This document shows positions 1 through 9,290 of a stretch of DNA of 64,000 nt, one piece after another. This stretch comes from Micromonospora narathiwatensis (GTDB lineage: Bacteria > Actinomycetota > Actinomycetes > Mycobacteriales > Micromonosporaceae): positions 434,001-498,000 of the forward strand of contig NZ_LT594324.1 in assembly GCF_900089605.1 (NCBI RefSeq). The letters run 5' to 3'. Below the pieces are notes generated by a model, which saw only the letters and a list, made by a program, of their open reading frames with translations, had not been told where the DNA came from and did not search any database. Position 1 is the first letter of the stretch. Each line of letters starts with the position of its first letter. Both the position numbers and the translations under genes were made by a program.

Positions 1-2
1 TG

Positions 3-746
3 CCGGTCGACCGCTGCCTGATCGCCCATCCGGCCATCCAGGAGCTGCGGGTGCTGGCGCCCAGCGGGGCCCGCTGGCCGGACGCCGACGCGGTGGAGAC
101 GGTCGCCTCGACCGGCGGGGACGTCAGCGTCACGGCGCTCGCCGAGGGGACGTCCACCCCGGTCAGCGGTCCGGCCCTGGTCCGCGAGGTGGCCGCCGGC
201 CGGGAGTGGCAGCTCCCCGCGTCCGGCTTCTGGCAGGTCCACCCGGCCGCGGCGGACACCCTGGTCGGCGCGGTCCTCGACCTGCTCGACCCGCGCCCGG
301 GCGAGACCGCCTGGGACCTGTACGGCGGGGCCGGCCTCTTCGCCGCGGCGCTCGCCGGCCGGGTCGGCGACGCCCGGATCACCCTGGTCGAGTCCGCCGA
401 GCAGGGCGTGGCCGCGGCCCGGGAGAACCTGGCCGACCTGCCCGCCGTGGAGGTCGTCGCCGCCCGGGTGGAGACCGCGCTGGCCCGCCGCCGGGTCACC
501 GGCCCGGTCGACCTGGTGGTCCTCGATCCGCCCCGCTCCGGCGCCGGCGCGCCGGTGGTGCGGCACATCGCCGCCGCCGGCCCGCGCGCGGTGGCGTACG
601 TGGCCTGCGACCCGGCCGCCTTCGCCCGGGACGTACGCGCCTTCACCGGGCTGGGTTGGCGGCTGGCTGCGCTGCGTGGCTTCGACCTGTTCCCGATGAC
701 CCAGCACGTCGAGCTGGTCGGCCTGTTCCTCCCGCCCGCCGGCTGA
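3..746 (+). CDS. Class I SAM-dependent RNA methyltransferase, TrmA/RumA (uracil-C5) family, 5' truncated
   Basis: The open frame runs off the left edge, so the N-terminal part (usually a TRAM domain) is missing. What remains is the Rossmann methyltransferase half. It has the SAM-binding motif DLYGGAGLFAAALA, the family motif LDPPRSGAG, and YVACDPAAFARD, which holds the catalytic-type cysteine (commonly SCNP in relatives, ACDP here). The family transfers a methyl group to C5 of a uridine in tRNA or 23S rRNA in the cytoplasm; the target base cannot be told from sequence. The first in-frame ATG (51) lies inside conserved sequence and is not the true start. The stop lies 13 bases before anmK. Confidence 0.88.
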   Translation, partial: PVDRCLIAHPAIQELRVLAPSGARWPDADAVETVASTGGDVSVTALAEGTSTPVSGPALVREVAAGREWQLPASGFWQVHPAAADTLVGAVLDLLDPRPGETAWDLYGGAGLFAAALAGRVGDARITLVESAEQGVAAARENLADLPAVEVVAARVETALARRRVTGPVDLVVLDPPRSGAGAPVVRHIAAAGPRAVAYVACDPAAFARDVRAFTGLGWRLAALRGFDLFPMTQHVELVGLFLPPAG

Positions 747-747
747 C

Positions 748-753
748 TAGCCT
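748..753 (+). promoter_or_regulatory. Putative -10 element of a leaderless anmK transcript
   Basis: TAGCCT lies exactly six bases before the anmK ATG and no Shine-Dalgarno is present. This fits the actinobacterial TANNNT leaderless pattern. No clear -35 is seen. Confidence 0.5.
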
Positions 754-759
754 GGCCCG

Positions 760-1974
760 ATGAAGATCGTCGGGCTGATGTCGGGGACGTCGTACGACGG
801 GGTGGACGTGGCGGCGGCCGAGTTCACCCGGGACGGGGAGACACTGCGGCTGTGTCCCCTCGGCCACCGTGGCCTGGACTACCCCGACGACCTGCGCGCC
901 GAGATCGGCGCGCTGCTGCCGCCCGGGGCCACCACGATCGAGGCGGTCTGCCGACTGGACAACCGGCTCGGGGAGGTCTTCGCCGAGGCGGCGGCGATCG
1001 GGGTCGAGCTGGCCGGGGGCCGGGTCGACGCGGTGGTCTCGCCGGGGCAGACCGTCTTCCACTGGGTCGAGGCGGGGCGGGCCCGGGGCACCCTCCAGCT
1101 CGGCGCGCCGGCCCGGGTGGCCGCCCGGGTGGGCGTACCGGTGCTGCACGACCTGCGGTCGGCGGACGTGGCGGCCGGTGGTCAGGGCGCGCCGCTGGTG
1201 CCGGCCTTCGACGCGCTGCTGCTCGACCCGTCCACGGCGCTCGACCCGGGCGGTATCGCGCCGCGGGCGGCGCTGAATCTCGGCGGTATCGCGCCGCGGG
1301 CGGCGCTGAATCTCGGCGGTATCGCCAATCTCACCGTGGTCGCCCCCGGCGCGCCCGTCCTCGGGTACGACGTGGGACCGGCCAACGCCCTGCTCGACGC
1401 GGCGGCCCGGCGCTTCCTCGACCGGCCCTGCGACCTCGACGGCGCCGGCGCGGCGGCCGGCCGGGTGCACCCGGGCCTGCTGGGGCTGCTGCTCGCCGAG
1501 CCGTACTACGCCGCGCCGCCGCCCAAGTCCACCGGGAAGGAGCTGTTCCACGGCGGCTACCTGGACGAGCGGCTGGCCGCGCTGGGCGAGCCGGTGGCCG
1601 CCGACGACGTGTTCGCCACGCTGACCGAGCTGACCGCCCGGACGGTCGCCGCCGAGTGCGACCGGTTCGGGGTGACCGAGGTGGTCGCCGCGGGCGGGGG
1701 CGTACGCAACCCCACCCTGTGCGCCCGGCTGGCCGCGCTCGGGCAGGGGCGGTGGCGGCTGCGGACCACCGACGAGCTGGGGGTGCCGGCGCAGGCCAAG
1801 GAAGCGTACGCGTTCGCCCTGCTCGGCTGGCTCTCCTGGCACGGCCTGCCCGGGGCGATCCCGTCGGTGACCGGGGCGTCCCGGGCCGCCGTGCTGGGCT
1901 CCTGGACCCCGGCCGGCCCGGCGTACGCGGCCGTGCCGGCGGTCCCGCCGCGACGGCTGGTCGTCACCCCGTGA
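760..1974 (+). CDS. anmK: Anhydro-N-acetylmuramic acid kinase with an internal 11-residue duplication
   Basis: This cytoplasmic kinase opens and phosphorylates 1,6-anhydro-MurNAc from recycled peptidoglycan to give MurNAc-6-phosphate. The N-terminus [16 protein letters not shown] is the family signature for the ATP and sugar site; [21 protein letters not shown] and AAGGGVRNP follow in the expected order. The 404-residue length is slightly long for the family because residues 164-174 ([11 protein letters not shown]) are repeated exactly at 175-185, just before the conserved GGIANL. The ATG is chosen because the signature begins at residue 1 and a TAGCCT hexamer sits six bases upstream. No cell-wall recycling partner gene is adjacent. 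Confidence 0.93.
   Translation: MKIVGLMSGTSYDGVDVAAAEFTRDGETLRLCPLGHRGLDYPDDLRAEIGALLPPGATTIEAVCRLDNRLGEVFAEAAAIGVELAGGRVDAVVSPGQTVFHWVEAGRARGTLQLGAPARVAARVGVPVLHDLRSADVAAGGQGAPLVPAFDALLLDPSTALDPGGIAPRAALNLGGIAPRAALNLGGIANLTVVAPGAPVLGYDVGPANALLDAAARRFLDRPCDLDGAGAAAGRVHPGLLGLLLAEPYYAAPPPKSTGKELFHGGYLDERLAALGEPVAADDVFATLTELTARTVAAECDRFGVTEVVAAGGGVRNPTLCARLAALGQGRWRLRTTDELGVPAQAKEAYAFALLGWLSWHGLPGAIPSVTGASRAAVLGSWTPAGPAYAAVPAVPPRRLVVTP
1249..1314 (+). repeat. Perfect 33-base tandem duplication inside anmK
   Basis: Two identical 33-base units (1249-1281 and 1282-1314) encode [11 protein letters not shown] twice. A partial third copy begins at 1315 in the conserved GGIANL. The repeat keeps frame and adds 11 residues. 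Confidence 0.95.
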
Positions 1975-2031
1975 CCCGGCGTTCGCCACCGCCGAGATCC
2001 ATGGTCAGGCTGCGGGCCGGTGGGCGGCCGA

Positions 2032-2037
2032 TAGACT
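2032..2037 (+). promoter_or_regulatory. Putative -10 element of a leaderless dxs transcript
   Basis: TAGACT stands eight bases before the dxs ATG. There is no purine-rich Shine-Dalgarno in the gap, so a leaderless start is likely. Confidence 0.45.
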
Positions 2038-2045
2038 CTTCGGTC

Positions 2046-3992
2046 ATGAGCGTTGAAGAGGACACGGCCAACGACGGTCGGCTGCTCCGCACCGTCCGGG
2101 GCCCGCAGGACGTGAAGCGGATGACCGCCGAGCAACTGGACATCCTCGCCGCCGAGATCCGTGACTTCCTGATCACCAAGGTTTCCCGCACCGGCGGGCA
2201 CATCGGGCCCAACCTGGGTGTGGTGGAGCTGACCCTGGCCATGCACCGGGTCTTCGACTCGCCGCGGGACCGGCTCCTGTTCGACACCGGCCACCAGGCC
2301 TACGTACACAAGATCATCACCGGCCGGCAGGAGGGCTTCGACAAGCTCCGCCAGCGCGGTGGCCTCTCCGGCTACCCCAGCCAGGCCGAGAGCGACCACG
2401 ACCTGATCGAGAACTCGCACGCCTCCACCGCCCTGTCGTACGCCGACGGGCTGGCCAAGGCGTACGCGCTGCGCGCCGAGCGGCGCTGCGTGGTCGCCGT
2501 GGTCGGCGACGGCGCGCTGACCGGCGGCATGTGCTGGGAGGCGCTGAACAACATCGCCACCGCCGGCAACCCGCTCGTCATCGTGGTCAACGACAACGGC
2601 CGGTCCTACTCGCCGACCATCGGCGGCCTCGCCGACCACCTCTCCTCGCTGCGGCTCAACCCCGGCTACGAGAGGGTGCTCGACACCGTCAAGGACGCCC
2701 TCGGCTCGACCCCGCTGGTCGGCAAGCCGATGTACGAGGTGCTGCACGCGGTCAAGAAGGGCATCAAGGACGCGGTCGCGCCGCAGGCCATGTTCGAGGA
2801 CCTCGGCATCAAGTACGTCGGCCCGGTCGACGGCCACGACGTGCCCGCGGTCGAGTCGGCGCTGCGCGCCGCGAAGAACTTCGGCGGCCCGGTGATCGTG
2901 CACGCGGTCACCCGCAAGGGCTACGGCTACCGCCCGGCCGAGGAGGACGAGGCGGACTGCCTGCACGGCCCGGGTGGCGCGTTCGACGTCGAGACGGGTC
3001 AGCTGGTCGCCGCTCCCTCGGTGAAGTGGACCCATGTCTTCGCCGACGAGCTGGTCGCGATCGCCGACGAGCGGCCCGACGTGGTCGGCATCACCGCCGC
3101 GATGGCCGAGCCGACCGGGATCGCCAAGCTGGCCCGCAAGCACCCGAAGCGGGTGTACGACGTGGGCATCGCCGAGCAGCACGCCGCCACCTCGGCGGCC
3201 GGCCTCGCCATGGGCGGGCTGCACCCGGTGGTGGCCGTCTACGCCACCTTCCTCAACCGCGCGTTCGACCAGGTGCTGCTGGACGTGGCGATGCACAAGC
3301 TGCCGGTCACCTTCGTGCTGGACCGGGCCGGCATCACCGGCCCCGACGGGCCGAGCCACTACGGCATCTGGGACATGTCCGTCTTCGGCGTCGTGCCGGG
3401 CCTGCGGATCGCCGCGCCCCGCGACTCGGCCAGCCTGCGTGAGGAACTGCGCGAGGCGGTCGCCGTGGAGGACGGCCCGACCATCCTCCGCTTCCCGACC
3501 GGCACCGTCGCCGGTGACCTTCCGGCCGTCCGCCGGATCGGCACGGTCGACGTGCTGGCCGAGTCGGCGCGTACCGACGTGCTGCTGGTCGCGGTGGGCT
3601 CCTTCGCCGGCCTCGGCATGGAGGTGGCCGCCCGGGTCGCCGAGCAGGGCTACGGCGTGACCGTGGTCGACCCGCGCTGGGTCCGCCCGGTCCCGGCCGA
3701 GCTGGTCGAGCTTGCCGCCGGGCACCGCCTCGTGGTCACCGTCGAGGACGGGGTCCGGGTCGGCGGCGTCGGCGACGCGCTCGGCCAGGCCATGCGGGAC
3801 GCCGACGTCCGGGTGCCGCTGAAGGACCTGGGCGTGCCGGCCGACTGGCACCCGCACGGCACCCGGGCGCAGATCCTGGCCGACCTCGGCCTGACCGCGC
3901 AGGACGTGGCCCGCGACGTCACCGGCTGGATCTCCGGCCTGGACGCCGAGCCCGTCGAGCCGCCCGCCGACCGGGCCGCCGCCAAGAACTGA
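2046..3992 (+). CDS. dxs: 1-deoxy-D-xylulose-5-phosphate synthase
   Basis: It condenses pyruvate and glyceraldehyde-3-phosphate with thiamine diphosphate, the first step of the MEP isoprenoid pathway. The 648 residues match the usual length. N-terminal signatures include [14 protein letters not shown] and [11 protein letters not shown]. The ThDP/magnesium motif [16 protein letters not shown] follows, with [13 protein letters not shown] after it. The central pyrimidine-binding domain has [17 protein letters not shown] and [16 protein letters not shown] transketolase C-terminal domain ends the protein. The frame stays open far upstream, but homology begins after the ATG at 2046, which has a TAGACT hexamer eight bases before it. 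No other MEP gene is adjacent. Confidence 0.97.
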   Translation: MSVEEDTANDGRLLRTVRGPQDVKRMTAEQLDILAAEIRDFLITKVSRTGGHIGPNLGVVELTLAMHRVFDSPRDRLLFDTGHQAYVHKIITGRQEGFDKLRQRGGLSGYPSQAESDHDLIENSHASTALSYADGLAKAYALRAERRCVVAVVGDGALTGGMCWEALNNIATAGNPLVIVVNDNGRSYSPTIGGLADHLSSLRLNPGYERVLDTVKDALGSTPLVGKPMYEVLHAVKKGIKDAVAPQAMFEDLGIKYVGPVDGHDVPAVESALRAAKNFGGPVIVHAVTRKGYGYRPAEEDEADCLHGPGGAFDVETGQLVAAPSVKWTHVFADELVAIADERPDVVGITAAMAEPTGIAKLARKHPKRVYDVGIAEQHAATSAAGLAMGGLHPVVAVYATFLNRAFDQVLLDVAMHKLPVTFVLDRAGITGPDGPSHYGIWDMSVFGVVPGLRIAAPRDSASLREELREAVAVEDGPTILRFPTGTVAGDLPAVRRIGTVDVLAESARTDVLLVAVGSFAGLGMEVAARVAEQGYGVTVVDPRWVRPVPAELVELAAGHRLVVTVEDGVRVGGVGDALGQAMRDADVRVPLKDLGVPADWHPHGTRAQILADLGLTAQDVARDVTGWISGLDAEPVEPPADRAAAKN

Positions 3993-4003
3993 ACCCGCTG
4001 GGA

Positions 4004-4051
4004 GATCTTGGTAGGAAACGGCCCCGCCGAGGGCCATTTCCTACCAAGATC
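4004..4051. terminator. Long perfect hairpin between the convergent dxs and lipoprotein genes
   Basis: GATCTTGGTAGGAAA (4004-4018) is exactly complementary to TTTCCTACCAAGATC (4037-4051). After one mismatch the pairing continues as GGCCC/GGGCC. It lies between two convergent stop codons, so a bidirectional terminator is the likely role. The AT-rich arm in such GC-rich DNA is unusual. Confidence 0.75.
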
Positions 4052-4060
4052 GCTACGGGC

Positions 4061-5251
4061 TCAGCGGCCGCCGAGCGACCTGTACCAGGTCTTTTCGGTG
4101 CCGGCCAGGCTGAACGTCTGCATCCGGTCCGGCTGCGGCAGCACCACCAGCCCCGGCTTCTCCACCAGCAGCGAGGTCGTCGGAGGCGCGGCGAACGAGG
4201 CGTCCCGGTTGGTGCGCCAGCTCAGCACCGCCAGCGCCTGCCCGGGCACCGGTAGGCGGTATGCCTGGAGCGTGGTGGACCGGTCGGCCGGGGAGACGAT
4301 CGGCGCCCCGCCGTCGGCCGGGCGGTAGACCACCGCGGTCATCGTGCCGGTGGCGCTCTCCCAGCTCAACTGCTCCAGGTCGCCCGGCTCGCCGCCGTGC
4401 AGCGCGACCGCGCCGAGCGACCGGACGGCGATCTTCGCCATCGGCCAGGACGCCGGGACGGAACGTGGCGCCTCCCGGTCGCCGCTGCGTCGCGGGACGC
4501 TGCCGAACGGCCCGGTGTCGCCGGCGAGGACGCAGGTGTCCAGCCCGGCCAGGGCCCGCTTGCCGGAGCCGGTCTCGTCGGGGACCAGGGGATAGCGGGG
4601 TGCGGCGGTGGCCGTACCCAGGTCGAGGATGCGGTCCGCGGCCCGGCCGCGCGGCAGCGACCGGGTGGGGCGCAGCGTCGCGGTCAGCTCCACCGCCTGG
4701 CAGGCCGGTACGGCGACCGGCTCGGTCAGACCGTCGGCGCTGGTCAGCGCCCGGCCGTCCGGGCCGAGCAGCCGCTCCACCCGGGCCGAGGTGAGGTAGC
4801 GGCGGCCGTCCGGGAGCTGGACCGGCAGCACGTCGGAATAGACCAGGTAGCCGGGGTCGGTGTACTCGGTCGCCTGGGTCACCCGCCACCGGTCCCCGTC
4901 GCGGCCGAGTTGCAGCAGCCAGGAGGCGCTCTCGCCGGGCACGTCGGCGGCGACCAGGGCCAGCGGGCCCCCGGCCACCTGGCCGGCGAAGAGGATGCCG
5001 GAGGAGGGCAGGCGTGCCCGGTCGCCGACCGGCGAGCGCCAGTCCCGCACGGCAGCGGTGATCGTGGCGGTCGTGGCGGCGTCGCCGGCCAGGCTGCCGC
5101 GTGCGGGCCAGACGGTCAGCGGCCCGTCCAGGCTGTCGTGGCCGGCCCGCAGCGCCGCCGGCTGCCGCCCGGCGACGGGACCGCACCCGGCCGCGGCCAG
5201 CAGGGCCAGCAGCGCGATGGCCTTCGTGCCGCGTCGGCGGACTCTGGCCAC
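4061..5251 (-). CDS. Predicted lipoprotein of unknown function
   Basis: The N-terminus is a lipoprotein signal peptide: RVRRRGTK, a short hydrophobic core and LLAAAGC, placing the lipidated cysteine near residue 23. The rest (about 370 residues) has no family I recognise and no further membrane segment. I chose the GTG at 5251 because it gives a signal peptide of normal length; an in-frame ATG at 5293 would add 14 residues. It converges on dxs across a strong hairpin and is divergent from the 5408 membrane protein gene, with which it may share a promoter region. An envelope-attached extracytoplasmic protein is all that can be claimed. Confidence 0.8.
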   Translation of the reverse strand: MARVRRRGTKAIALLALLAAAGCGPVAGRQPAALRAGHDSLDGPLTVWPARGSLAGDAATTATITAAVRDWRSPVGDRARLPSSGILFAGQVAGGPLALVAADVPGESASWLLQLGRDGDRWRVTQATEYTDPGYLVYSDVLPVQLPDGRRYLTSARVERLLGPDGRALTSADGLTEPVAVPACQAVELTATLRPTRSLPRGRAADRILDLGTATAAPRYPLVPDETGSGKRALAGLDTCVLAGDTGPFGSVPRRSGDREAPRSVPASWPMAKIAVRSLGAVALHGGEPGDLEQLSWESATGTMTAVVYRPADGGAPIVSPADRSTTLQAYRLPVPGQALAVLSWRTNRDASFAAPPTTSLLVEKPGLVVLPQPDRMQTFSLAGTEKTWYRSLGGR

Positions 5252-5392
5252 CCGTACGCCCCCGATCGCGTTGGTCGTGGTTGGAAGCCACATGGTACGA
5301 GATGTCCGGTGGGCCGGCCGCGCCGGTCCTTGCCCCCGTTGCTCCCACCACAGTGGACAGGTGCGCGTTTCGCGGCCATTTTCCGGCTCCGG

Positions 5393-5398
5393 TAGAAT
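5393..5398 (+). promoter_or_regulatory. Putative -10 element for the 5408 membrane protein gene
   Basis: TAGAAT lies nine bases before the GTG start and no Shine-Dalgarno follows. It supports a leaderless start at 5408. Confidence 0.45.
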
Positions 5399-5407
5399 CC
5401 GCCGACT

Positions 5408-7291
5408 GTGCCGCTTGCCGAGCCTCGTGCCGAATCGCCTCCGTACGCCGACACCCTGACCGGCATCGTCCCCGCCCCTCGCGGCGTCGCCGTCGCACCG
5501 GAACTCGCCGCTCCACGGGCGTCGTCCGACGCCGGGCCGGGCCGTTCGACGCCACGTCGGCGGTGGACACCGCGCCGCCTCGACCTCGCCGCGTACGGCG
5601 TCTTCCTGCTCGCCGCGCTCTGGGTGACCAGCCGGATCTGGATCGACCCGGACGGCCGGGTGGCCGCCCTCTACAGCAGCGACCCGGCACAGGTGCAGTT
5701 CTTCCTCGCCCACTCGGTACGCGTCGTGCTGCACGGCGAGTTCCCGTTCTTCACCGACCGGTTCAACTATCCGGACGGGGTGAACCTGATGGCGAACACC
5801 GCCATCCTGGCCCTCGGCATCCCGATGGTGCCGGTCACCGTCCTGTTCGGACCGGCGGTCAGCTTCGTCACACTGGTGACACTCGGCCTCGCCGGCACCG
5901 CCGCCGCCTGGTACCGGATGCTCGCCCGGCACGTCGTGCGCAACCGGCTGGCCGCCGCCGTGGGCGGCTGGTTCTGCGGGTTCTCGCCGGCGATGCTGTC
6001 GCACGCCAACTGGCACCCCAACATCATCAGCCAGTTCCTGCTGCCGTTCATCGTCTGGCGGGTGCTGGTGCTGACCCGTTCCACCCGCCCGCTGCGCGAC
6101 GGCGTGCTGCTCGCCCTGCTGGTGACCGCGCAGGCGTTCATCAACGAGGAGATCCTGCTCTTCACCGCGCTGGCCTGCGGGGTGTTCCTGTTCGCGGTGG
6201 TCGCCCAGGAGCGCCGGCGGTGGGCCGCCGCATGGCGCCCGCTGGGCGTCGGGCTGGCGGTCTGCGCGGTGCTCGCCGGGGCGCTGCTGGCGTACCCGCT
6301 CTGGGTCCAGTTCGCCGGGCCGATGGCGTACCACGGGCTCAGCGACACGGTCCGCGACTACGGCAACGACATCGCCTCGTTCTTCGCCCCCGGCTCACCC
6401 ACCATCGGCGGCAGCGAGCGGGCGAACGTCAACCTCGCCCCGAACTACTCGGAGGAGAACGCCTTCTTCGGGTGGAGCCTGTCGCTGCTGACCGTCGGCA
6501 TCGTGGTCTGGCTGCGCCGGGAGGTGATGGTCCGGGCGCTCGCGGCGACCGGGCTGTTCTTCGCGGTGCTCTCCCTGGGCGAGCGGGTGTCCTGGTGGGA
6601 CCGGGAGCTGATCGTCGGGCCGTGGGAGCTGCTGGTCCGGCTGCCGCTGCTCGACGCGGTGGTGCCCACCCGGTTCGGGCTGATCACCACGGTGGTCGTC
6701 GGGGTGCTTTTGGCGATCGCCGTCGAACGTGCCTGGTCGCTGCGGACCTTCGACCGGCGGACCGCCCGTACCCTCACCGCCGCCGGGCTGGTCCTCGCGC
6801 TGCTGCCGATCGCGCCGATGCCGTTGCAGGTCACCACCCGTCCGGCGGTGCCGGAGTTCATCACCGCCGACCGGTGGCGGCGGTACGTCGGCCCGGACCA
6901 GACCCTGGTGCCGGTGCCGGTACCGAGCATGGGCCACACCGACCCGATGCGCTGGGCGGCCAGCACCGACCTGGCCTTCCGGATCCCCGGCGGCTACTTC
7001 CTCGCCCCCCGCAACGGCGTCACCGGCGACCCCGGCCGTTTCGGCGGGCGGCCCAGCGGCATCGGCGCGCTGCTGGCGGAGGTCGCGGCGACCGGGCGTA
7101 CGCCGGAGCTGGACGACCGGCAGCGCCGCCGCTGCCTCGACGAGCTGCGGCACTGGCGGGCCGCCATCGTGGTGCTTCCGCTGGACCAGCCGAACGCCGA
7201 GCCGCTGCGGCGGACCGTGGAGCAGTTGGTCGGCCCCGCCCGCCAGGAGTTGGACGTCTGGCTCTGGGACGTCCGCGCCCTCAGCAGTTGA
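5408..7291 (+). CDS. Polytopic membrane protein, glycosyltransferase-C-like fold suspected (paralog A)
   Basis: The 627 residues have a polar N-terminal tail (about 60 residues), roughly 11 hydrophobic segments and a soluble C-terminal domain of about 150 residues. A large first loop holds FNYPDGVNLMAN, and RHVVRNRLAAAVGG and HANWHPNIISQFLLPFIVWRVL follow. This organisation resembles lipid-linked-sugar transferases of the GT-C type, but no catalytic motif can be assigned with confidence. The gene at 7323-9185 on the other strand is a paralog sharing these motifs and the C-terminal MRWxAxTDLxFxIPGGYFxxP region; the two genes converge with 31 bases between stops. The start is GTG with TAGAAT upstream. 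Confidence 0.85.
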   Translation: MPLAEPRAESPPYADTLTGIVPAPRGVAVAPELAAPRASSDAGPGRSTPRRRWTPRRLDLAAYGVFLLAALWVTSRIWIDPDGRVAALYSSDPAQVQFFLAHSVRVVLHGEFPFFTDRFNYPDGVNLMANTAILALGIPMVPVTVLFGPAVSFVTLVTLGLAGTAAAWYRMLARHVVRNRLAAAVGGWFCGFSPAMLSHANWHPNIISQFLLPFIVWRVLVLTRSTRPLRDGVLLALLVTAQAFINEEILLFTALACGVFLFAVVAQERRRWAAAWRPLGVGLAVCAVLAGALLAYPLWVQFAGPMAYHGLSDTVRDYGNDIASFFAPGSPTIGGSERANVNLAPNYSEENAFFGWSLSLLTVGIVVWLRREVMVRALAATGLFFAVLSLGERVSWWDRELIVGPWELLVRLPLLDAVVPTRFGLITTVVVGVLLAIAVERAWSLRTFDRRTARTLTAAGLVLALLPIAPMPLQVTTRPAVPEFITADRWRRYVGPDQTLVPVPVPSMGHTDPMRWAASTDLAFRIPGGYFLAPRNGVTGDPGRFGGRPSGIGALLAEVAATGRTPELDDRQRRRCLDELRHWRAAIVVLPLDQPNAEPLRRTVEQLVGPARQELDVWLWDVRALSS

Positions 7292-7296
7292 CGCGG

Positions 7297-7319
7297 GGGC
7301 CCGGCCGTGACCGGGCCCC
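7297..7319. terminator. Bidirectional terminator hairpin between convergent paralogs
   Basis: GGGGCCCGG (7297-7305) pairs perfectly with CCGGGCCCC (7311-7319) around a five-base loop. It fills almost the whole 31-base gap between the two converging stop codons. Confidence 0.75.
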
Positions 7320-7322
7320 TCC

Positions 7323-9185
7323 TTACCGCACGTCCCACAGCCAGACGTCGTCGACGCGTTGCGGCGGGCCGAGCAGGGCGGTCATCAGCTCGCGCAGCAC
7401 CGGCTCGCGCGGGCCGGCGCCGAGCACCACCACCGACGCCCGCCAGTGGCGCAGGTCCTCGACGGCCCGGCGGCGGTCCTCGTCGGTGACCGCCGGGACC
7501 TGGTTGGCGTCCATCGTGGCGTAGATGAGCCTGGTGGTCGGGCGGTTCGGTGCGCCGAAGACGCCGGCGCCCCGCTCGTTCGGGCCGATGAAGTAGCCGC
7601 CCGGGATCGGGAACTCCTGCCCGGTCAGCGCGCTCCAGCGCAGCGTCGTCAGGCCGTGCACGTTGCTCGGGATCGGCACCGGCACGAGGGTCCGGCCGGC
7701 CGGCACGTACGGCCGCCAGCCGCCCGCGGTGATGAAGTGTGGCGGTGGGTCGATCCGCTGGGCCGGCAGCGGACGCGGGAACAGCGGCAGCAGGGCGGCC
7801 ACGATCGCCGCGTACCCGGCGCCGCGCAGCCACCGCCGCCGCGTCAGGCCGCTGCGCGGGCTTGCCGGCCCGGGGTCGTTCCCGGTGCGCTGGGCCGGCA
7901 CGGGCGGGCGACCGGTTCCGGAGAGGGCGTTCCAGGCCAGCGCGAGCAGCACCCCGAGCGCGCCCGCCACCACCAGGGTGAGCCGGGTCGGCATCATCAT
8001 CTCGACCAGCGGCAGGTCGTTCGGCACGTACGCCCAGGGGCCGTCGACGCCGGTCTCCACCCCGTCGAAGCGCACCTTCGGGCCGATCGCGGCCACGCTG
8101 AAGAGCACCACCAGCACGGCGACGATCCGGGCCGGCAGCGACCGGCGTACCAGCAGCACCAGGGCGACCAGCGCGACGAGCACCAACGGCCAGCCGAACC
8201 AGGAGTTCTGCTCGGTCAGTCCGATGGTCTTCTCGACCGCCTCGTCACCGGCCACGGTGTCCCGGGCGAAGGTGACGAAGGCCATCAGGTCCTCGCCCCA
8301 GCTGTGGAAGACCCCGCCCTGCAGGCCCCGGTAGGACTGCGGCCCGTTGAACTGGAACCAGATCGGGTACGCGGTCAGCAGCAGCGCCAGCCCGCCGCCC
8401 ACGCCGGTCGCGGCGAGGAACGTGCCGGCCTGCTCGCGGGCCGCGCGCGGGCGCTGCACCGCGTACGCGACCACGACGACCAGACAGGCCAGCGCGGTGA
8501 GCAGCAGCATCTCCTCGTTGATGAAGACCTGGTACGCCACCAGCAGACCCAGCACGATCCCGTTGCGCCGCCAGCGGCCCGGCTCGCCGAGGCGCAGCAC
8601 CCGGGCCACGATCAGCGGGAGCAGGAAGTTGGAGACGAAGTTGGGTTGGCCGTTGGCGTGGTGCACGACGCCGGGGGCGAAGCCGAGGAACGCGCCGCCG
8701 ACGAACGCGGCCGCGCGGGAGCGCACCAGGTGCCGGGAGAGCGCCCAGTACGAGGTGGCCGCCGTCGCGGACAGGGCCGCGCCCAGATAGAGCGCGTACG
8801 TCACCTGTGGACCGAACAGCAGGGTGAGCGGCGCCAGCGGCAGGGTGACCCCGAGCAGCGAGGTGTTCGCCATCATGTTGACCCCGTCCGGGGCGTTCTG
8901 CCGGACGGTGAACAGCGGGTTCTCCAGGTGCCGTACCGAGTGGGCGCCGTGCGCGAAGAGCCACTCGAACCAACTGTGGTCGGTCGGCAGGTGCGACGAG
9001 ACCCGGTGCTGCACGTCCCCCCAGTAGTTGAGGCAGACGAGAACGCCGAGCAACGCATAGGCTCCGATGGCCAGCACGTCGGCGCGGGCCGGCCGGCGTC
9101 GGGATCGGCGCGGCACCTCCGCCACGGCGGGCTCGGCCGCGACGGACGAGGAGTTCAGCGAGGGGTCTACCACCGGCACAGCCAC
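7323..9185 (-). CDS. Polytopic membrane protein, glycosyltransferase-C-like fold suspected (paralog B)
   Basis: The 620 residues are a clear paralog of the 5408-7291 product. Shared blocks include APDGVNMMANT, LTLLFGPQVTYAL, RHLVRSRAAAFVGGAFLGFAPG, HANGQPNFVSNFLLPLIVARVL, YQVFINEEMLLLTALAC, MPTRLTLVVAGALGVLLA and IPGGYFIGPNERG. The topology is the same: cytoplasmic tail, about 11 membrane segments, soluble C-terminus ending DVWLWDVR (paralog A ends almost the same way). The frame stays open to 10649 but homology stops near 9185. The GTG there is preceded by TACGAT at eight bases. The substrate is unknown. Confidence 0.84.
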   Translation of the reverse strand: MAVPVVDPSLNSSSVAAEPAVAEVPRRSRRRPARADVLAIGAYALLGVLVCLNYWGDVQHRVSSHLPTDHSWFEWLFAHGAHSVRHLENPLFTVRQNAPDGVNMMANTSLLGVTLPLAPLTLLFGPQVTYALYLGAALSATAATSYWALSRHLVRSRAAAFVGGAFLGFAPGVVHHANGQPNFVSNFLLPLIVARVLRLGEPGRWRRNGIVLGLLVAYQVFINEEMLLLTALACLVVVVAYAVQRPRAAREQAGTFLAATGVGGGLALLLTAYPIWFQFNGPQSYRGLQGGVFHSWGEDLMAFVTFARDTVAGDEAVEKTIGLTEQNSWFGWPLVLVALVALVLLVRRSLPARIVAVLVVLFSVAAIGPKVRFDGVETGVDGPWAYVPNDLPLVEMMMPTRLTLVVAGALGVLLALAWNALSGTGRPPVPAQRTGNDPGPASPRSGLTRRRWLRGAGYAAIVAALLPLFPRPLPAQRIDPPPHFITAGGWRPYVPAGRTLVPVPIPSNVHGLTTLRWSALTGQEFPIPGGYFIGPNERGAGVFGAPNRPTTRLIYATMDANQVPAVTDEDRRRAVEDLRHWRASVVVLGAGPREPVLRELMTALLGPPQRVDDVWLWDVR

Positions 9186-9193
9186 GACGGGCC

Positions 9194-9199
9194 ATCGTA
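9194..9199 (-). promoter_or_regulatory. Putative -10 element for membrane protein paralog B
   Basis: On the minus strand TACGAT is eight bases before the GTG at 9185, with no Shine-Dalgarno. It supports the chosen start. Confidence 0.4.
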
Positions 9200-9290
9200 C
9201 CGGCCGGCCCGGCGTCGCCCCGGCCGCCCGGTGCGCCCCGACGTGGGTCCGGCCGCCGCCGTCCAGCGGTGGCGCGGGAGAGGGGTGATC

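Noticed and set aside
643..1989. Long minus-strand open frame opposite anmK
   Set aside because: Its product is Arg/Gly/Pro/His-rich low complexity, and the plus-strand frame has clear AnmK motifs. It is a high-GC shadow.
852..2045. Upstream in-frame extension of dxs
   Set aside because: It overlaps anmK in another frame and reads as Arg/Gly/Ala-rich noise; Dxs homology begins at 2046.
4004..4051. Hairpin considered as a phage attachment site
   Set aside because: No integrase, tRNA or second copy of the arm was seen; it lies between convergent stops as a terminator would.
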